Source of the DNA: Scheffersomyces stipitis CBS 6054
Taxonomy: Eukaryota; Ascomycota; Pichiomycetes; Serinales; Debaryomycetaceae
Reading direction: 5' to 3'
NCBI RefSeq assembly: GCF_000209165.1
Contig: NC_009068.1
Span: 1,364,001 to 1,428,000, forward strand
Length of the DNA: 64,000 nucleotides
Below, in pieces: positions 1 through 12,700 of the stretch. The position numbers and the translations under genes are program-made. Each line of letters starts with the position of its first letter. Position 1 is the first letter of the stretch. The notes beneath the pieces were generated by a model. The model saw nothing but the letters and a program-made list of their open reading frames with translations. It was not told the origin of the DNA and did no database searches.

Positions 1-642
1 GTTCGTTCTAGTTAATAGCTTACGTATTGGTAGGGAAATGTCGGCTGCAAAATCATAGAGAAGAAATAGATAGTATAATTTAGTTACGTAATTGCGGTAA
101 TAAACAGAAAGCCTACACTAGCACCGATACCCGAAGCAAACTTCCCTTTTTACCGAAAAGTACTAGATAGGGGAATAGGTGGTCTTCAGGTCAGCTAAAT
201 GGAGAATTGACATTGTGCCACGGATTACTGTCTTTCTGGCACATTTCCGAACGATGATAAAACGAAATTGTGCAGCCGCACCTGTGCTATCCGGATGTTG
301 CACCCCTCCCCATAATTGTCGATATTAGCGAAATACTATACTGTCTGAAGCGGAGTCAGTGTGTATTATATTCTGTGATGACTGGACTGTTTTGCGGGTA
401 AATTGCTGTCATAAGGCAGCGTTTTACTTCTGAAAGTTGGGGAAAATTTCCGGGCACAAGTGGTTTAGTCAAAGATCATAACGCCGACTGGAACCACGTA
501 AAATGTAGTGGGAATATATATAGGTATGGACTCCGACACCTTAAGCCAATTTCTCTTCTTTTTCTATATAAATTATACTCTGAAAGGTGTAGATATACGA
601 ATCTTAAGTATTTTGTAATTCAGTTTAGTATATCATCTCACT
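1..642. other. Intergenic: promoter side of the LDI-like gene
   Basis: No convincing coding sequence is visible. Two TATA-like stretches, at 514-521 and 564-573, precede the ATG at 643. The nearer one lies about 70 nt upstream and is followed by an AT-rich leader without an ATG. Nothing else is recognised. Confidence 0.5.
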
Positions 643-2640
643 ATGTCTAAGGAACCATTACTTTCCGGCCCGGGTGCAAACTCGGCAGCTGCGTTCACTG
701 ATAAGTTTATCAACCCTCAGAACCATTTCACAATAAGAGACTATTTGGTATCTCCAGAAACTGGAAGGGGTAGTGTAACGTTTTACAAACAGACGAGAAC
801 CAAGTTGCAATACATTGTGCTTGTGGGCCTCGGCTTCGCCGGTTTCTATAAGCTTGAATGTTCATCTTTGAGAGCAGCTTCATTATCCCTTGTGTTTCCT
901 GGTGCTGGTTATGTTGCAACACCTTCGGCTTTGAACTGGTCATTGTTGGGGGCCGCTCTTTTCTTGTTGCCAGTATCGTTCTTCTGTTGGTTTGCATCTG
1001 GTGCCATCACCATTCCAATTTTGGTGTATGCCATTCCTATTGGTCTTTCTGCCTATCTAGCCAGGGGCAAGGAAGTCTGGGTAAACGCTCCTTATGTTGT
1101 GGGAGCATTTTTGGTTGTTTTTTTCTCCATTGTCACCTTGATCTCATCTAGATTACAAAGTGCAGCTCAAGAGAAAGCCAAGAAGAGAAATGCCTACTTG
1201 CCCAAGCTTATTCCTGAATTGTACGAGAAGAAGAGACTTCCAGAAGATGACCGTGAAATCGACGTCAAGACCTTGAGGTTCCTTCAGTACTATATTGAGT
1301 TAGGTTTGCAGGATGTCGACGACTGGTCCAATTTCAACGACGTTGATCAGTTCCAAACTGCTTCTTTGAGATATCAATTGTACGAAATCGTTTACTCTTT
1401 GGCAACATATCAAGCCATCTATGCTCCCTCCCTTAGAGGTAAAATCTGTGAGTCAATGAGAAATTCTATTGAAAAGTCATTGACTTCAAAGGTCATGGGA
1501 TACTGGAAATGGGAATCTCTTCTTGGAAAATGGACTTTAGACTGGGATCCAATCAAAAAGGACAACATCATGGTATCTGGTTATATTTTGAAGGCTCTTG
1601 CTTTGTACACTGGAAATACTGGTGATATGAGATACACCGAGCCAGACTCTTTGCCATTCCAAATCACCAAGAACGCTGTGTACAAGCATGACATTCATTC
1701 TATTAACAAGTATGTGTTGAGAAACTGGGACGACTCTCAGTTCTGTATCTACCCATGTGAACCAAACTGGAACTATACTGCTTGTAACGTTATTGCAGCT
1801 GCTGGTGCCGTTGGTTATGACAGAGTTTTCAACCAGAGTAACTTTGACAAGAGACGTGGTAGGTTCTTAAAGCATCTTAAAGAAGACATGTGTGACGAGT
1901 CCGGTACTCTTTTGCCAATCAAGTCTACTTTCACCGGTTTCACTATTCCAGGGATTCTTGGTCCTGTGGGTGAGTCTGTCAGTGCTGTTGATACTGCTTT
2001 TATTGACGTCCCAACCTCTGCTAGAGTTTGGAGTGTTATCAAACATGAAAACCTCGAATTCGATTCGAGCACTGGCAATTACAAGACGAAGGGTCTTTCA
2101 GGTGCTGACTACATCGATATGGGTTCTTACAAGCCCTCCAATGGTACCGCATTGCTTACTTTTGCTTTCCTTGCTAGCGAATATGGCGACAGTGACATTG
2201 CAGAAAACTTATTGAAGCAAGTCGACGAAGGAGAAAATGGAATAGAAGAATTGCCAACTGGTTCTTACAGAAACAAGGGTATTTCTGTCTGGGTTGGTGG
2301 TTTTGGTCTTCGTGCTCGTTTGATTCGTTTCAGAGACTGGACTAACACTGTTGTTAATGGTCCTCCCAAGCAATGTGTGAATGGTCCAGTTTTGGATGCA
2401 TACGATTTCCAAAACGTATTGGTTGCAAAGGCTTACTCTAACGGTGAAGACTTGGATTTGGTGTTGCACAACGGTAGAAGTCCTGGTAACTTCACCTTGA
2501 GATTAGCACAATTGACACCAGGTTCTACTTACAAGACTTCTACTGGTTCTTCTTTTGTTGCCGACAGTAATGGTACTGGTATCATTTCAGTTAACATCAA
2601 TGGTCGTACTCCAGTTTACGTTGAGAAAGAAAAGGCTTAG
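643..2640 (+). CDS. Membrane protein with linalool dehydratase/isomerase-like domain
   Basis: This 665-aa protein has three or four hydrophobic segments near its N-terminus (about residues 55-70, 99-117, 119-140 and 149-168), then a long soluble part. Residues ~205-560 resemble the Ldi family, named after the bacterial linalool dehydratase-isomerase, an (alpha/alpha)6 barrel. Visible matches include the stretch around residues 302-331 (DPI-K-NIM-SG, then LYTGNTGDMRY) and C372-EPNWNYTA-C381-N. The latter keeps the two active-site cysteines of LinD at identical spacing. The LinD active-site histidine that follows IM-x-x-G appears to be Tyr here (Y314), so the same reaction cannot be assumed. 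Location is probably a membrane with the barrel on one side. The start is the first ATG after a TATA-like element. Family assignment rests on remembered LinD motifs; the substrate is unknown. Confidence 0.75.
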   Translation: MSKEPLLSGPGANSAAAFTDKFINPQNHFTIRDYLVSPETGRGSVTFYKQTRTKLQYIVLVGLGFAGFYKLECSSLRAASLSLVFPGAGYVATPSALNWSLLGAALFLLPVSFFCWFASGAITIPILVYAIPIGLSAYLARGKEVWVNAPYVVGAFLVVFFSIVTLISSRLQSAAQEKAKKRNAYLPKLIPELYEKKRLPEDDREIDVKTLRFLQYYIELGLQDVDDWSNFNDVDQFQTASLRYQLYEIVYSLATYQAIYAPSLRGKICESMRNSIEKSLTSKVMGYWKWESLLGKWTLDWDPIKKDNIMVSGYILKALALYTGNTGDMRYTEPDSLPFQITKNAVYKHDIHSINKYVLRNWDDSQFCIYPCEPNWNYTACNVIAAAGAVGYDRVFNQSNFDKRRGRFLKHLKEDMCDESGTLLPIKSTFTGFTIPGILGPVGESVSAVDTAFIDVPTSARVWSVIKHENLEFDSSTGNYKTKGLSGADYIDMGSYKPSNGTALLTFAFLASEYGDSDIAENLLKQVDEGENGIEELPTGSYRNKGISVWVGGFGLRARLIRFRDWTNTVVNGPPKQCVNGPVLDAYDFQNVLVAKAYSNGEDLDLVLHNGRSPGNFTLRLAQLTPGSTYKTSTGSSFVADSNGTGIISVNINGRTPVYVEKEKA

Positions 2641-3742
2641 TTTATGTTTTTGAAAGTTCATTATGTAAGAAATGTATTCAAATATAGTACATTTATTTTT
2701 GCAGTTCTGCAACCTTGCGATATTTTTTGCGCTTGAAATAACTTGATTCTGTGTTTCGGGAATATCTTCCAGTCAAACAAAGTCCTCCCCTAGAAGGCAT
2801 ATTCATTGGCAATTTGAATTTCTAACAACCTGAGTAAACTTCTTTAAAATTTTGACTCGCAAATATTGTAACCATAAACCCCATCCTAGAAGTGTCTCCT
2901 CTGAAGTTTACAAGAAAATGGCAAGTTGCCGAAATCTGTTTCTTAAAGAAGTATAATTTGTTGAAAGACCAGGGCGTAGGTTCCTACGCTATGATTCCTT
3001 CTATAATAAAAAAGGAAACTAATCTACGGCCCGGTCAATTATTATTTAAGATTCAAGTCTCCACAATATTTTTTGGAGACAAAGCTGTTCGTTCAACAAT
3101 TTCAGATCAAATCATTTAGATGGCTGTTAAAAGAACGGACGCCTTCTCGTCCCTACAATTGGATAATGACGCATGAATTCAGGTAATAGGAAGCATGGTA
3201 CAAAATTGGACCAATGGCTACCTATTATTGATAATCAAAATTCCTGTTGTTGGACAGATGGACTCTCGATATCTAACACAATTTCACGTTTATGTGGTCG
3301 GGTGGACTTTTGAGGTGAGATCGGCAGAACAAGTCAGCCAAGAAAAGTGCTAGATACTATATCCATATATGTGGGGAAGAACCAACAATATTGGAATGTT
3401 AACCATCTAAAGCTAGCAATCTCGGGGGAACGTTTTCCCCCATCCACAATTAAAGTTTGATATTTCAAAGTGTGCATTGTAATTACAGGATGCTGCAATG
3501 CAACAGACCCGGAACAAAAGTTGTCCCTCCCCCACTTTTCCTCTGCATAAACCTCTACTTCGAAGAGCCAAGCAGATATGCAAATCCTTTCCCACACCAC
3601 AATAGACTTATACCAACCAACGCTAGATCCTCAAACCCCGGGTAATGAGGAGAAATAGTCTTACATGGATACCGCTATGCTTGAGTCATAAGGAAAATCG
3701 AAAATCCCTTTTGTGTACTATTTACGAGGTTTACGTTAAGAA

Positions 3743-3768
3743 AATAGGTCAATCTAATAGGTCAATCT
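3743..3768. repeat. 13-bp perfect tandem duplication
   Basis: The 13-mer AATAGGTCAATCT occurs twice head to tail (3743-3755 and 3756-3768). It lies in non-coding DNA about 950 bp upstream of the sugar-porter start and is probably a replication-slippage duplication. Confidence 0.85.
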
Positions 3769-4406
3769 ATCAAAAGGAAATGCTGATCACACTAAAGAAG
3801 AGAAATATTGGTATTTACTTGTACGGCTTGTTGACTTGTGATAGAAAAACGTTAAGCCGGCTTTGTAATTTGAGGCCGCATTAAGTACCCTTGTGACGAA
3901 TTCCACTTTTCTTTTTGAAAGTAGGAAAGTTCTTTGTAGAAGAACAGCAGAGCCCGCCCCATTCGGCGACTTCTGGGAAGACATTCGCAACAACCGAACT
4001 CAGGGTTGTGCATATTTGCTTTATGCAAGTCAACATAACCCGGATATTTGACGTACGATTTTTTAGCTTTAAACCAGGTTAAATTCAGAAGGAATATGAC
4101 TTTGCTGAAAACAGTTTGAATATATAAAATAAGAAAACGAAAACCTCTAAAGGAGCAAGTGGTGTTCTTTCTACTAAATAAGCCAGTAGATTGAGGTTGC
4201 TAAAACTGGGCAGCCCCTTACAATTGAATTTTAAGAACGGATATTTTCTCTTCCCCTCCATTCTGCAACTCGAACTTATGGCCGCGCCGCGTCATGCATT
4301 GCAAAAAAAATATCTGCTTTTAGCAATCGCTCATGTTGAAAAGCACTGGAACGAACAGCGCCCCACGTAAGAGTCCGGAATAATTGCACCCGATATGGCC
4401 TCACAA

Positions 4407-4481
4407 CCCCGCTTTGAACGCGCTTGTACGTTTGAAAAAGAGCCAGGTCTGACTCCTGCGTTTTTCGCTTTAAATCCCCGG
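4407..4481. promoter_or_regulatory. Pair of Mig1-type GC boxes
   Basis: CCCCGC at 4407-4412 and CCCCGG at 4476-4481 fit the reverse complement of the fungal glucose-repressor consensus SYGGGG. A third, CCCCGG, is at 3636-3641. They precede a sugar-porter gene, a typical target of glucose repression. The motif is short, so the assignment is an inference. Confidence 0.3.
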
Positions 4482-4719
4482 AGTTTCGAAGCCTCCATCA
4501 ACCAACAGAAGAAGTGAATTGCGCTTCTAGTACACTGGGGCAAAACCTCCATACTACGAAAAAATTAACCCTTGCAAATGATATAAAGCGTGGCTAGATT
4601 GTCCAGTCAATGTAGCATTCCTCTAATTTTTAGATACCAAGAGCTGTTTTTTTAATTCCTGTCAAAGCGAACTATTTCTTGGATAGAATAATTTCTTGGT
4701 AAAAACGGTTAAGTGCAAA

Positions 4720-6593
4720 ATGAGTGAGAAAGACTTACGATTAACTGTGTCCCAAAAATCTGAAAACAACAATGTTGAATTTCTGCCAGATTCAGAAGTA
4801 AAGTCAACTAAGAAGAAATGGAGATGGCAAATGGGCCATGATGATTCTCCACCTCAGATCTACAACAGGACTTTATTCTTATCTGTGTTCGTGTTTGGTA
4901 TATTAGGTGCAGCAAGAGGTTATGACGAAGGGTGCAGTAAGTATTAAATATTCAATTATTGAGTTTGGACTATTACTAACGTTAGGAAGTATCTGGTAAT
5001 ATCACTCTACCATCTTTCAAATCTAGATTTGGGCTCGCCGATACAACGAAGTCCGCGGACTACCTTGCCAATTTGAAATCCAATATCACTTCCATGGTTC
5101 AATTGGGCTCTATTGGAGGAAGTATCATTGCCATGTATACTGTTGATAAGCTTGGAAGAGTTAGAGCCTTGCAAGCTGTGTGTATCTTGTGGATTATTGG
5201 AGCTGCTATCCAGGTTTCGGCCGGCTCTGTTGGACAGTTGTATGCTGGAAGATTAATCGAGGGCCTTGCAATTGGCCAGACCACCACTATTGGACCCAGT
5301 ATGACTGAAATTGCACCCAATAAAATTAGAGGGCTTTGCGTCTGTATCTTCTCTGGTGCTGTTTATTTTGGTATCTTCTTAGGATACTGTGCCAACTATG
5401 GAAGCGTTCTTCATCAGCCTAATGACTCAGATATACAATGGAGAATTACTGTTTCGTTGAAAATAGTTTTGGCGGGCATTATTTTCATTCTTTCTTTCCT
5501 ATTCTGTCTTGAAAGTCCTAGATGGTTGTTACAGGTTAACAGACCAGACGAAGCCATTAAAAACTTGTCCAAGCTTAGACATTTACCTATTGACCATCCA
5601 TATATTGTTGCTGAAGTCAGCGATATAAATGAACAAGTTTTGGAAGAAAAAGAAGCTGTTGAAAGCAGTAACATTTTCGAGAAGTTCAAATCTATATTCA
5701 CTGTGAAATCATACAGGTACCGATTCTTTGCAGTTTCTGCTTTAGCACAAATTTTGGGTCAATGGTCTGGAGCTAATGCAATTACCATCTATGCTTCTGA
5801 ATTGTTTAGTTTTGCAGGTATCAAAGGGACAGACCAATTGAAGATGTCTGCTGTATTGGGTGTTGTCAAGTTCATTTCAGCCTATTTAAGTGCATTCTTC
5901 ATTATTGATTTCCTCGGCCGTAGAAGGGCATTGTACGTTGGTATCTCTGTTCAGTTGCTTTCTATCTTGTACTTTGCCATATTTATCACGATTGTTCCTC
6001 AGGCCGATGATGTCAACTATGTCTTGAGTCCCTCACAGAGCAAAGCTGCCAGGGCAGCTCTTGCTGCCGTTTTCCTTTCTGGAACAGGATGGACCATGGG
6101 TTTCAATAGTATTCAGTATTTGGTTGGTTCTGAAATGTTCCCATTGAAGATTCGTTCTTTTGCCCAATCTTTGGTTATGGTGTTGCATTTCGGAATGCAA
6201 TATGGAAATTCTAAGGCTGTTCCCAAGATGTTATTGGCTATGAACAACTATGGTGCCTTCTACTTCTTTGTTGGTGTAATGGTAATGTCTCTTTTCTGGG
6301 CTTGGTTCTTTGTTCCAGAAGTCACTGGAAGATCTTTGGAATCTATGGAAGATATTTTCAACCTTCCATGGTACATTATAGGTAGGAAGGGTCCTGAATT
6401 GTGTCCAGATTACTCTGAAATCAACAAAATTACTCATACAACCAGTCGTGGTAATACTTATGTTGACAATATCGCCTACAATATCGACCAATCCAAGATT
6501 GAACAAGCTTATATAGAAGACATTAATAACAACAAAGCTGAAAGTCTCTTGCGTCGTGATTCTGAAGACAAAGAAAACGAAAAGAAGCTTTAG
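4720..6593 (+). CDS. MFS sugar porter, two exons
   Basis: Exons 4720-4936 and 4990-6593 are joined by a 53-nt intron (donor GTAAGT, branch site TACTAAC at 4974-4980, acceptor AAG ending at 4989), giving 606 aa. Splicing restores the continuous family motif GYDEGCISGN around residues 67-76. Other sugar-porter marks are DKLGRVR (~125), ESPRW (~247), GQWSGANAI (~329), DFLGRRR (~379) and PEVTGRS (~515), with about 12 membrane spans. It should take up a sugar or polyol by proton symport or facilitated diffusion at the plasma membrane; the substrate cannot be read from the sequence. An in-frame TTG lies upstream, but the ATG at 4720 is the credible start. The first TAG after the branch point (ends 4985) is only 6 nt away and gives the wrong frame, so the next AG is used. 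The gene is convergent with MLP1. Confidence 0.93.
4937..4989 (+). other. Spliceosomal intron of the sugar-porter gene
   Basis: GTAAGT at 4937, the perfect yeast branch sequence TACTAAC at 4974-4980 and an AAG acceptor ending at 4989 define a 53-nt intron. Removing it joins Cys72 to an Ile codon split 1/2 across the junction and restores the conserved transporter motif. Without splicing the frame stops at 4945-4947. Confidence 0.93.
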
Positions 6594-6634
6594 TGGGTTT
6601 ACACCACCTGACAATGAGATGTTTCTACGAAATT

Positions 6635-6656
6635 ATTATATATATATATATTTGTA
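6635..6656. terminator. AT-rich bidirectional 3'-end region
   Basis: A run of alternating TA (about 6637-6650) lies in the 117-nt space between the convergent sugar-porter and MLP1 stop codons. TATATA-type runs act as yeast polyadenylation efficiency elements, and this one could serve both genes. The role is inferred from position and composition. Confidence 0.4.
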
Positions 6657-6710
6657 TGTGTCGATTATAATCTATATTTTACAGTTGACCATTAGGTACC
6701 ATTACAGAAG

Positions 6711-9700
6711 CTATTCTTTCTGTTTCTTGGCCGGACTTTGGTTGTGATTTTGATTTTGATTTTGATTTAAGGGCCGCTTGTTATTCTTGTTTTGTCCACG
6801 GGATTGTGCCTGTGGTTGTGGCGTTTTCAGACTTGGTCTGTCGATCACCGGACGATGAACAGTCAACGTGCTTTCGGAAAAAGGAAATCCCAAAGGTTTA
6901 TTTGGAACTTGGTTTGCACCTGCAGAAGTTGTAGCCGACTTTGCAGATGTTGGAGCAGTGACATTTGGTTGCAAATTAGTTACTTGGGTATTGCCGAAAC
7001 CAGTAACTGGAGCAGTATTTGCAGAGCCTATAGCAGCAGGAACCTGAGGAGTTACTGGTCTTGAAGTCAGGCTTTCCAATCTTTCTAATTTTCTGTTCAA
7101 CATTTTGATCTTGACTTCAAATAGCTTTTCAACTTGCTGTCTAGTCTTTATTTTCTCTTCTTCTAGCATCTTGGAAAAGTCCAGATTCAATTTCAGCACT
7201 TCGTCTGTGTGTTGTTTCTTGAGCAATTCAATTTGTTCAGAGATACCTTCTTGACTTGGTTGACTCAGCGAGAGAAGAACCTGCTGTTGTAGCTTATCTT
7301 CGAACGACTTTTCCAACTCAGTCTTTCTTTGTTCCACCGACTGCTCCAACTCCTTGTACTGCAATTGGAAAGAAGCAAGTTCCTTTTTCAAACTTTCCGA
7401 ATCGGCGGATTGAGGTACATCATTGAGCTTCTTTTTTTCGTCCTGCAACTTGTTCTCAAATTGAATTTCTAGAGACTTTTGCAATTCCTGCTTTTCCTTG
7501 ACAAACGACTCTTTTAAGTGATTAATTTCTTCCTGGAAGTGAGAGTCAGATCCACTAGATCCGTTTTTGTTAGTCGCGTTAAGTTGAGCAACGATCAGGT
7601 TTTTCTCCTGTGTTACTGCATTTAATTTTTTGGTATACTCATCCTTAATGGCACTTATCTGTTTGTTGAGTTCTTCAGTCTGGGACGAAGCCTGCGACCT
7701 GACATTGAGAATTTCTGCCTCTTTGGTTGAATGCAATTTGGCAATCTCTTCGTTAAGGGAAGCTACATTTGCCTGAAGACCCTTGATGGTTTCATTTTGT
7801 GATTGAAGTCTGGAGTTAGCCGTATTTCTAACTTCCTTGATCTTATCTCGCATAGCCTGAATGACAGCTTGGTCAGATTCAGAAGATGGATCTATTCTTG
7901 TTTTCAATCTTTCATTTTCTTCTTCAACCAAACCAATCTTTTGATTAGCGATTTCTAAGTCCGATGTTAAGCTTTCAATCTTCGACTTGAGAGGATCCAA
8001 TTCAGACTTCGCACGTTCTAATTGTTGCGAAATTGTAGTCAACTGCTCTGATTTGAATTTGTTTTCAGATCTCAAAGTAGTGTTACTTTCACGAATAATG
8101 TTCAATTGCTCTATCTGCTCTGCGATTCTTGCCTGTTCCTTTGCACTCTCATTCAAGTCAACGGTAGTAGAACTAACCTTTGCAAATTCAGACTTGGTTA
8201 CAGCTAGTTGGTGAGAAACTTGTTCAACGTGTTGCTGAAGCCTCTTGTTTTCTTCTGACAAGACTAGCATTTTTGCTTCAATGGAAGCCTTCTCACGCCT
8301 CAAGTAACTTACAACTTCTCTCAATTCATCAGATGTAGAAGTTTCCACATTACCGTCAGAAGGTTTATTCAACTCTAACTGATTCAATATCATGTTGTTA
8401 TGTTCCTTTAGTTCCTGAAGCTTCAATCTAGTGGAAGCCAATTCTTCCTCTATGGTAGATTTCTCAGCTATAAGACTCTCCTCTTTAGAAATATTCGCAG
8501 ATTTTGCTGCAACTAGTTGCTCTTTCAAAGACTGGATGCTGGATTCATGTGATGCAAGCGATTCTTTCAAAACTTCAGACTCTTTTGCTAGTTGGTTAGA
8601 TCTGGTTAACTCTTCGCTATATTTTGACTGGTAATCAGAATTGAGTTGCACCTGTCGTTCAAGGTCATTGCTGACAGACTTCAATCTATTAGTAAAATCA
8701 TTTTCCAATGTATCATATGCCTCAGCCTTAATAGCGTATTCATTCACTTTAGACTTCAATTCGTTGGTTTCTTCAACGTGTTCACTCTTTTGCGATTCAA
8801 GATCTTTCATCGACTGCTCCAACGAAGTCTTTAATCTAGTGACTTCAGCACTAATTGATTCCTTTTCTTTGAAAAGGGTCTCATACTTGACTTCTGAATC
8901 CTTCTTATAGTCCTCAAAACTGTTAGTGGCATTAATGAGTGCCTCCTCGCTAGCTTTGGCCAACTCAGACAAATCAGAAACTTGGCTTTCAGCAAGCTTC
9001 AAGTCTTCCTTCAATTGGTATATCTCAACTTGTAAGCCATTTGTCGTCGAATCGCTTTGTGAATTGGTAGATAATGACGTCTGTTCAGCAATTGAAGAGT
9101 GTCTTTTGGCAAGAGAAGCTTGCAATTCTTTGATCTTTTCATTCAACTTTTCGACAACGCTTTCCTTGTTTGACAATTTATTTCTTGTTTCAAACAATTG
9201 CAAACTGATCTCGTTGACTTGTTCAAGTTTCGTATTTTGTGCTTTCATAGCCATTTCTGATTGGCTAGACAAAATCATGATTCTCTCTTCCTTTTCGGCG
9301 ACCTTGTCTTGCAACAACTGGTAGTTTTCAATAGACTTGTTCAATCTTTCAGAAAGAGACTTGCTTGAATCTTCTCTTTCCCTTAGCAAATTTTGTAAAT
9401 TAAATACGAACTCGTTAAGCTTCGTTTTGTCTGACTTCAATTGTTCAATATCATCTCTCAAAGATGAAATTGTCGAGTCCTTGAAGGTTCTCTCCGATTC
9501 AAAGTTAGAAATCTGTATCTTGTTATTGGACACTACTGCTTCCAAATCTCTGACTTCTTCGGACTTCTTCAAAAGTAAAGTTTCTTGTTTGGAAGCCTGA
9601 CTCTTCCAGAAAGAAATGTCGATCTTGTACTGCTCAATTTCTTGGTTGGCGTTTTCAAGCGACTTCTGAGCATTAGAAAATCGAGTTTCTGCCAATTCAC

Positions 9701-12700
9701 TAGAGTACTTGGAGGAAGAAAGTTGAAGAGATAATTGATTCTTTGCTAGTGTGACATCTCTTAACTTGTCGTTTAAGTCCTGGACAATAGAATTGTTTTG
9801 TTGCTGAATCTGTTTCAACACATTTTCTGTTTCCTTGATTTTCAATTTCAAATCTTCATTGGCTTCTTTCATGTACATAAATTCAGAATCGCCTACTTTA
9901 TCGCCATGGCCATTACTAGAAATCGACTTGAGAACATCTCTCTCTTTTAATACAGCATTATATCTGATGTTGAGGCTGTCCAATTCACTCTCCAAGGTCA
10001 AAATTGCCTCTTTTGCTTCTTCAATAGCAACAGATTCAAAGTTGTTACTTTCTTCTTCTTTGGATTCTAATCTCCTACTGAGTTGTCTGACAGAGGTGAG
10101 AAGTTCTTCGTTCTTCTGGCGAAGTTCAATTACACTAGCAAAATCGACTAGCCTTTCGCTGATCAAAACGTCTGAATCGCTTTCTTTAATATTCTCGTAG
10201 TTTCCACTCTGTTGAAGAATATTGTCAATAGCCTTCCTTTCACTAGAAGAAAGTGGTTCTGAGTTGTCGTCTCTGATCTTAGAATGAATGAGATAGTAAC
10301 ACAATTGTCTTCCAAGATCTCTTAGAAGCATCTTCATTGATACAAGATCGTTTTCGTTTTCGGCGATTCTCGATCTTAAGCGTCCAGCATCCTTTTCTAC
10401 TTCCATCTTTTCACTTCTAATGCTTTCTATCTTATCGATCATCTCCTTTAATGAGCCTTCGTAAAATTGTACCTGGTCTCTATAGTTGGCAATAACTGGT
10501 TTCTTCGATTCCAATTCATTGACAAATGACTCTAATTGCAATGTAAGCTTGTCCTTTTGAGATCTCTCCAAGACAAGCTGTTTCTTTAAATGGCTGAATT
10601 CAGAATATAACGAAGATAATGAAATGCCCTGCGAAGCAATCAAGGAAGACGAATCTGTCAATTTGGGAAGTTCCGTTTCCTTGTGCAATTCATTGTCCAA
10701 AACTTCTTCGGTTCTTCTCAATTTCTCTTCCAATTCTACAATTCGCTCGTTCCTGGTCTCTAATTCAGACTCCAATGTCTCAACATTAGAAGAGAGTTTC
10801 TGTTTGATTTCTTCGGCATACGATTCTAATTGTTCTATTCTGGAATCCTTTTGTTCATTCTGAACCTTTGTCAAGCTAATCAAATCATCTCTGTTCTTGA
10901 TTTCCTTGAGCAATTTGGATTTCTCAATTTCATAATTAGAGCTAGCAGTAGATGAACCGGTCACTACAGATTCCAACTTGCTCTTCAATTCCTTCACTGT
11001 GTCTTGAGAAGACTTGTATAACTTCTCAAGGGATTCGTTCTTCGACAATAAACTGGAAACCTTGTTCGAAGTTAACAAATATTCTGACTCGTGCTTTTTT
11101 ATCAACTCAGTGAATCTGGCCTGCACGGACTTTAACTCGTCGTCATACCATTGGTTCTGAGTCTTGAGATACGACACTTCGTTATTGACTTTAGTGAGCT
11201 CAAGTTTGACAGTGAACTTGTCGTTTCTAGATTCGTTCAATTCCTTTGTCAATTCGTTGACCTTTTTGCTTTGATCAATATTAGAGGATGCCAATTGGTT
11301 AATCGACTCGTTGTACTTGAACGAGTTCAGAGTACTCGATTCATCAAGCCTCTGGTATTCTTCTCTTATTTTACGTTCTTCTTCCTGAATTCTCTTTATT
11401 CTTTCTTCCAAAAAGGTGTTTGCGCTCTCCAATTCATTCAATCTATGTTCTTGAGTTGTGACTTTATTTCGTAATGAGTCATTTTCGGCAGTCAACGAGC
11501 TAAACGATTCGTCAAATTTTGTAGATTTCAGTCTTAACTCGTCTATAATCTTAGAGCTGTTTTTAATGGTTTGTTCCTGTCGAAGTTGCAAGAAAGAATT
11601 CTCAGCTACAACATCCTGGTACTCTGCTGCTTTTACCAACAAAGCTTCCAAAACTCCTGGGCTAGCGATGGAGCCAACGATGGATTGATCTACAGATAAA
11701 AAGCCAGCTATGATGCTCAAACTATCATCAGAAGAATCTTGGTTGAGTGGTTTGCGTTCTATTGGTCTTGAATTTCCTGCAATAGACGAGCTTTCTTGTT
11801 CACTGTTGGTATCTCTAGCAACACTAAACGATTTCGGAGTAATGATCTGGTCTATGTCTTTAAGAGGAGGCAATGACTTCAGAGGGGTTGTGAATTGTGC
11901 TTCCACGGGAATCTGCAATAGTGAAGTGTTTGGTTCTGAATCGTCGACTTCAAGAGAAGCGGACTCTTGGATTGGTTCAGAAGTTTCTGTATGTTCTTCT
12001 GAATTTTCTACTGGCTCTACGACGTTTTCTACTGGCTGTTGTTCTTGTGGTTGATTTTCTGTTGCTGATGGAGCCTCGGTGGCGACTTCATCATTTTCAG
12101 TTGCGATTTCTGAGATTTCTGGCTCATTTTGAGGATTTTCTGTGGTTTGTATCTCATTGTCTATCTCATATGGAGCTTCGATGGATCCAATTCCAGGGTT
12201 TCCACTATTTTCTGCTTTCAAAGAATCCATATCCACATCAACAGATTCCGCGAGAATGTCCTGAACCAAATTGTCATCAGACTTACCATCGGCTACTACA
12301 TTTTGAGATTGGACGTCTGTTTGTTTTTGCACAAATCGGCTAAGTTCAGCCAAAGAATGCTCCAAATTACTGTCGTCTTGTTCTTTCGTATCCATAGGGT
12401 CATAATCTGGAATTTCCACGACGTGTTCATCTACAATTTCGTGGGCTTCTTCACCTTCAGGGTGAAGAGTCTGATTTTCCACACTGTCTGCTACTTTCTC
12501 ATTTTCGTCTAAATTTGACACGCCTGATTCGACTAAACTGTCTACGTCGACAGGAATGGTATTTCCGTGATTTTCAACATTTGCATCGATTTGAAATTCG
12601 TGGGAATACTCGTTTGTTGATGGAATCTCATTCTCGTAGAGTTCATCTACATGAAGAATGTCTCTGTTGGAGTTGGAAACTTCCGGATTGTCGTCCTGCT

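Larger units (their letters stand above)
2641..4719. other. Long intergenic region upstream of the sugar-porter gene
   Basis: About 2.1 kb without a supported gene. It holds the 3' side of the preceding gene, a 13-bp tandem duplication (3743-3768), three GC-box hexamers of Mig1 type (3636-3641, 4407-4412, 4476-4481), a small GC-rich patch near 4278-4292 and TATA-like sequences at 4121-4130 and 4580-4588. The latter is about 130 nt before the transporter ATG. Short open frames here start at non-ATG codons or look random. Confidence 0.5.

Noticed and set aside
3645..3884. 79-codon ATG frame
   Set aside because: It includes the 13-bp duplicated DNA and has no recognisable domain; likely chance.
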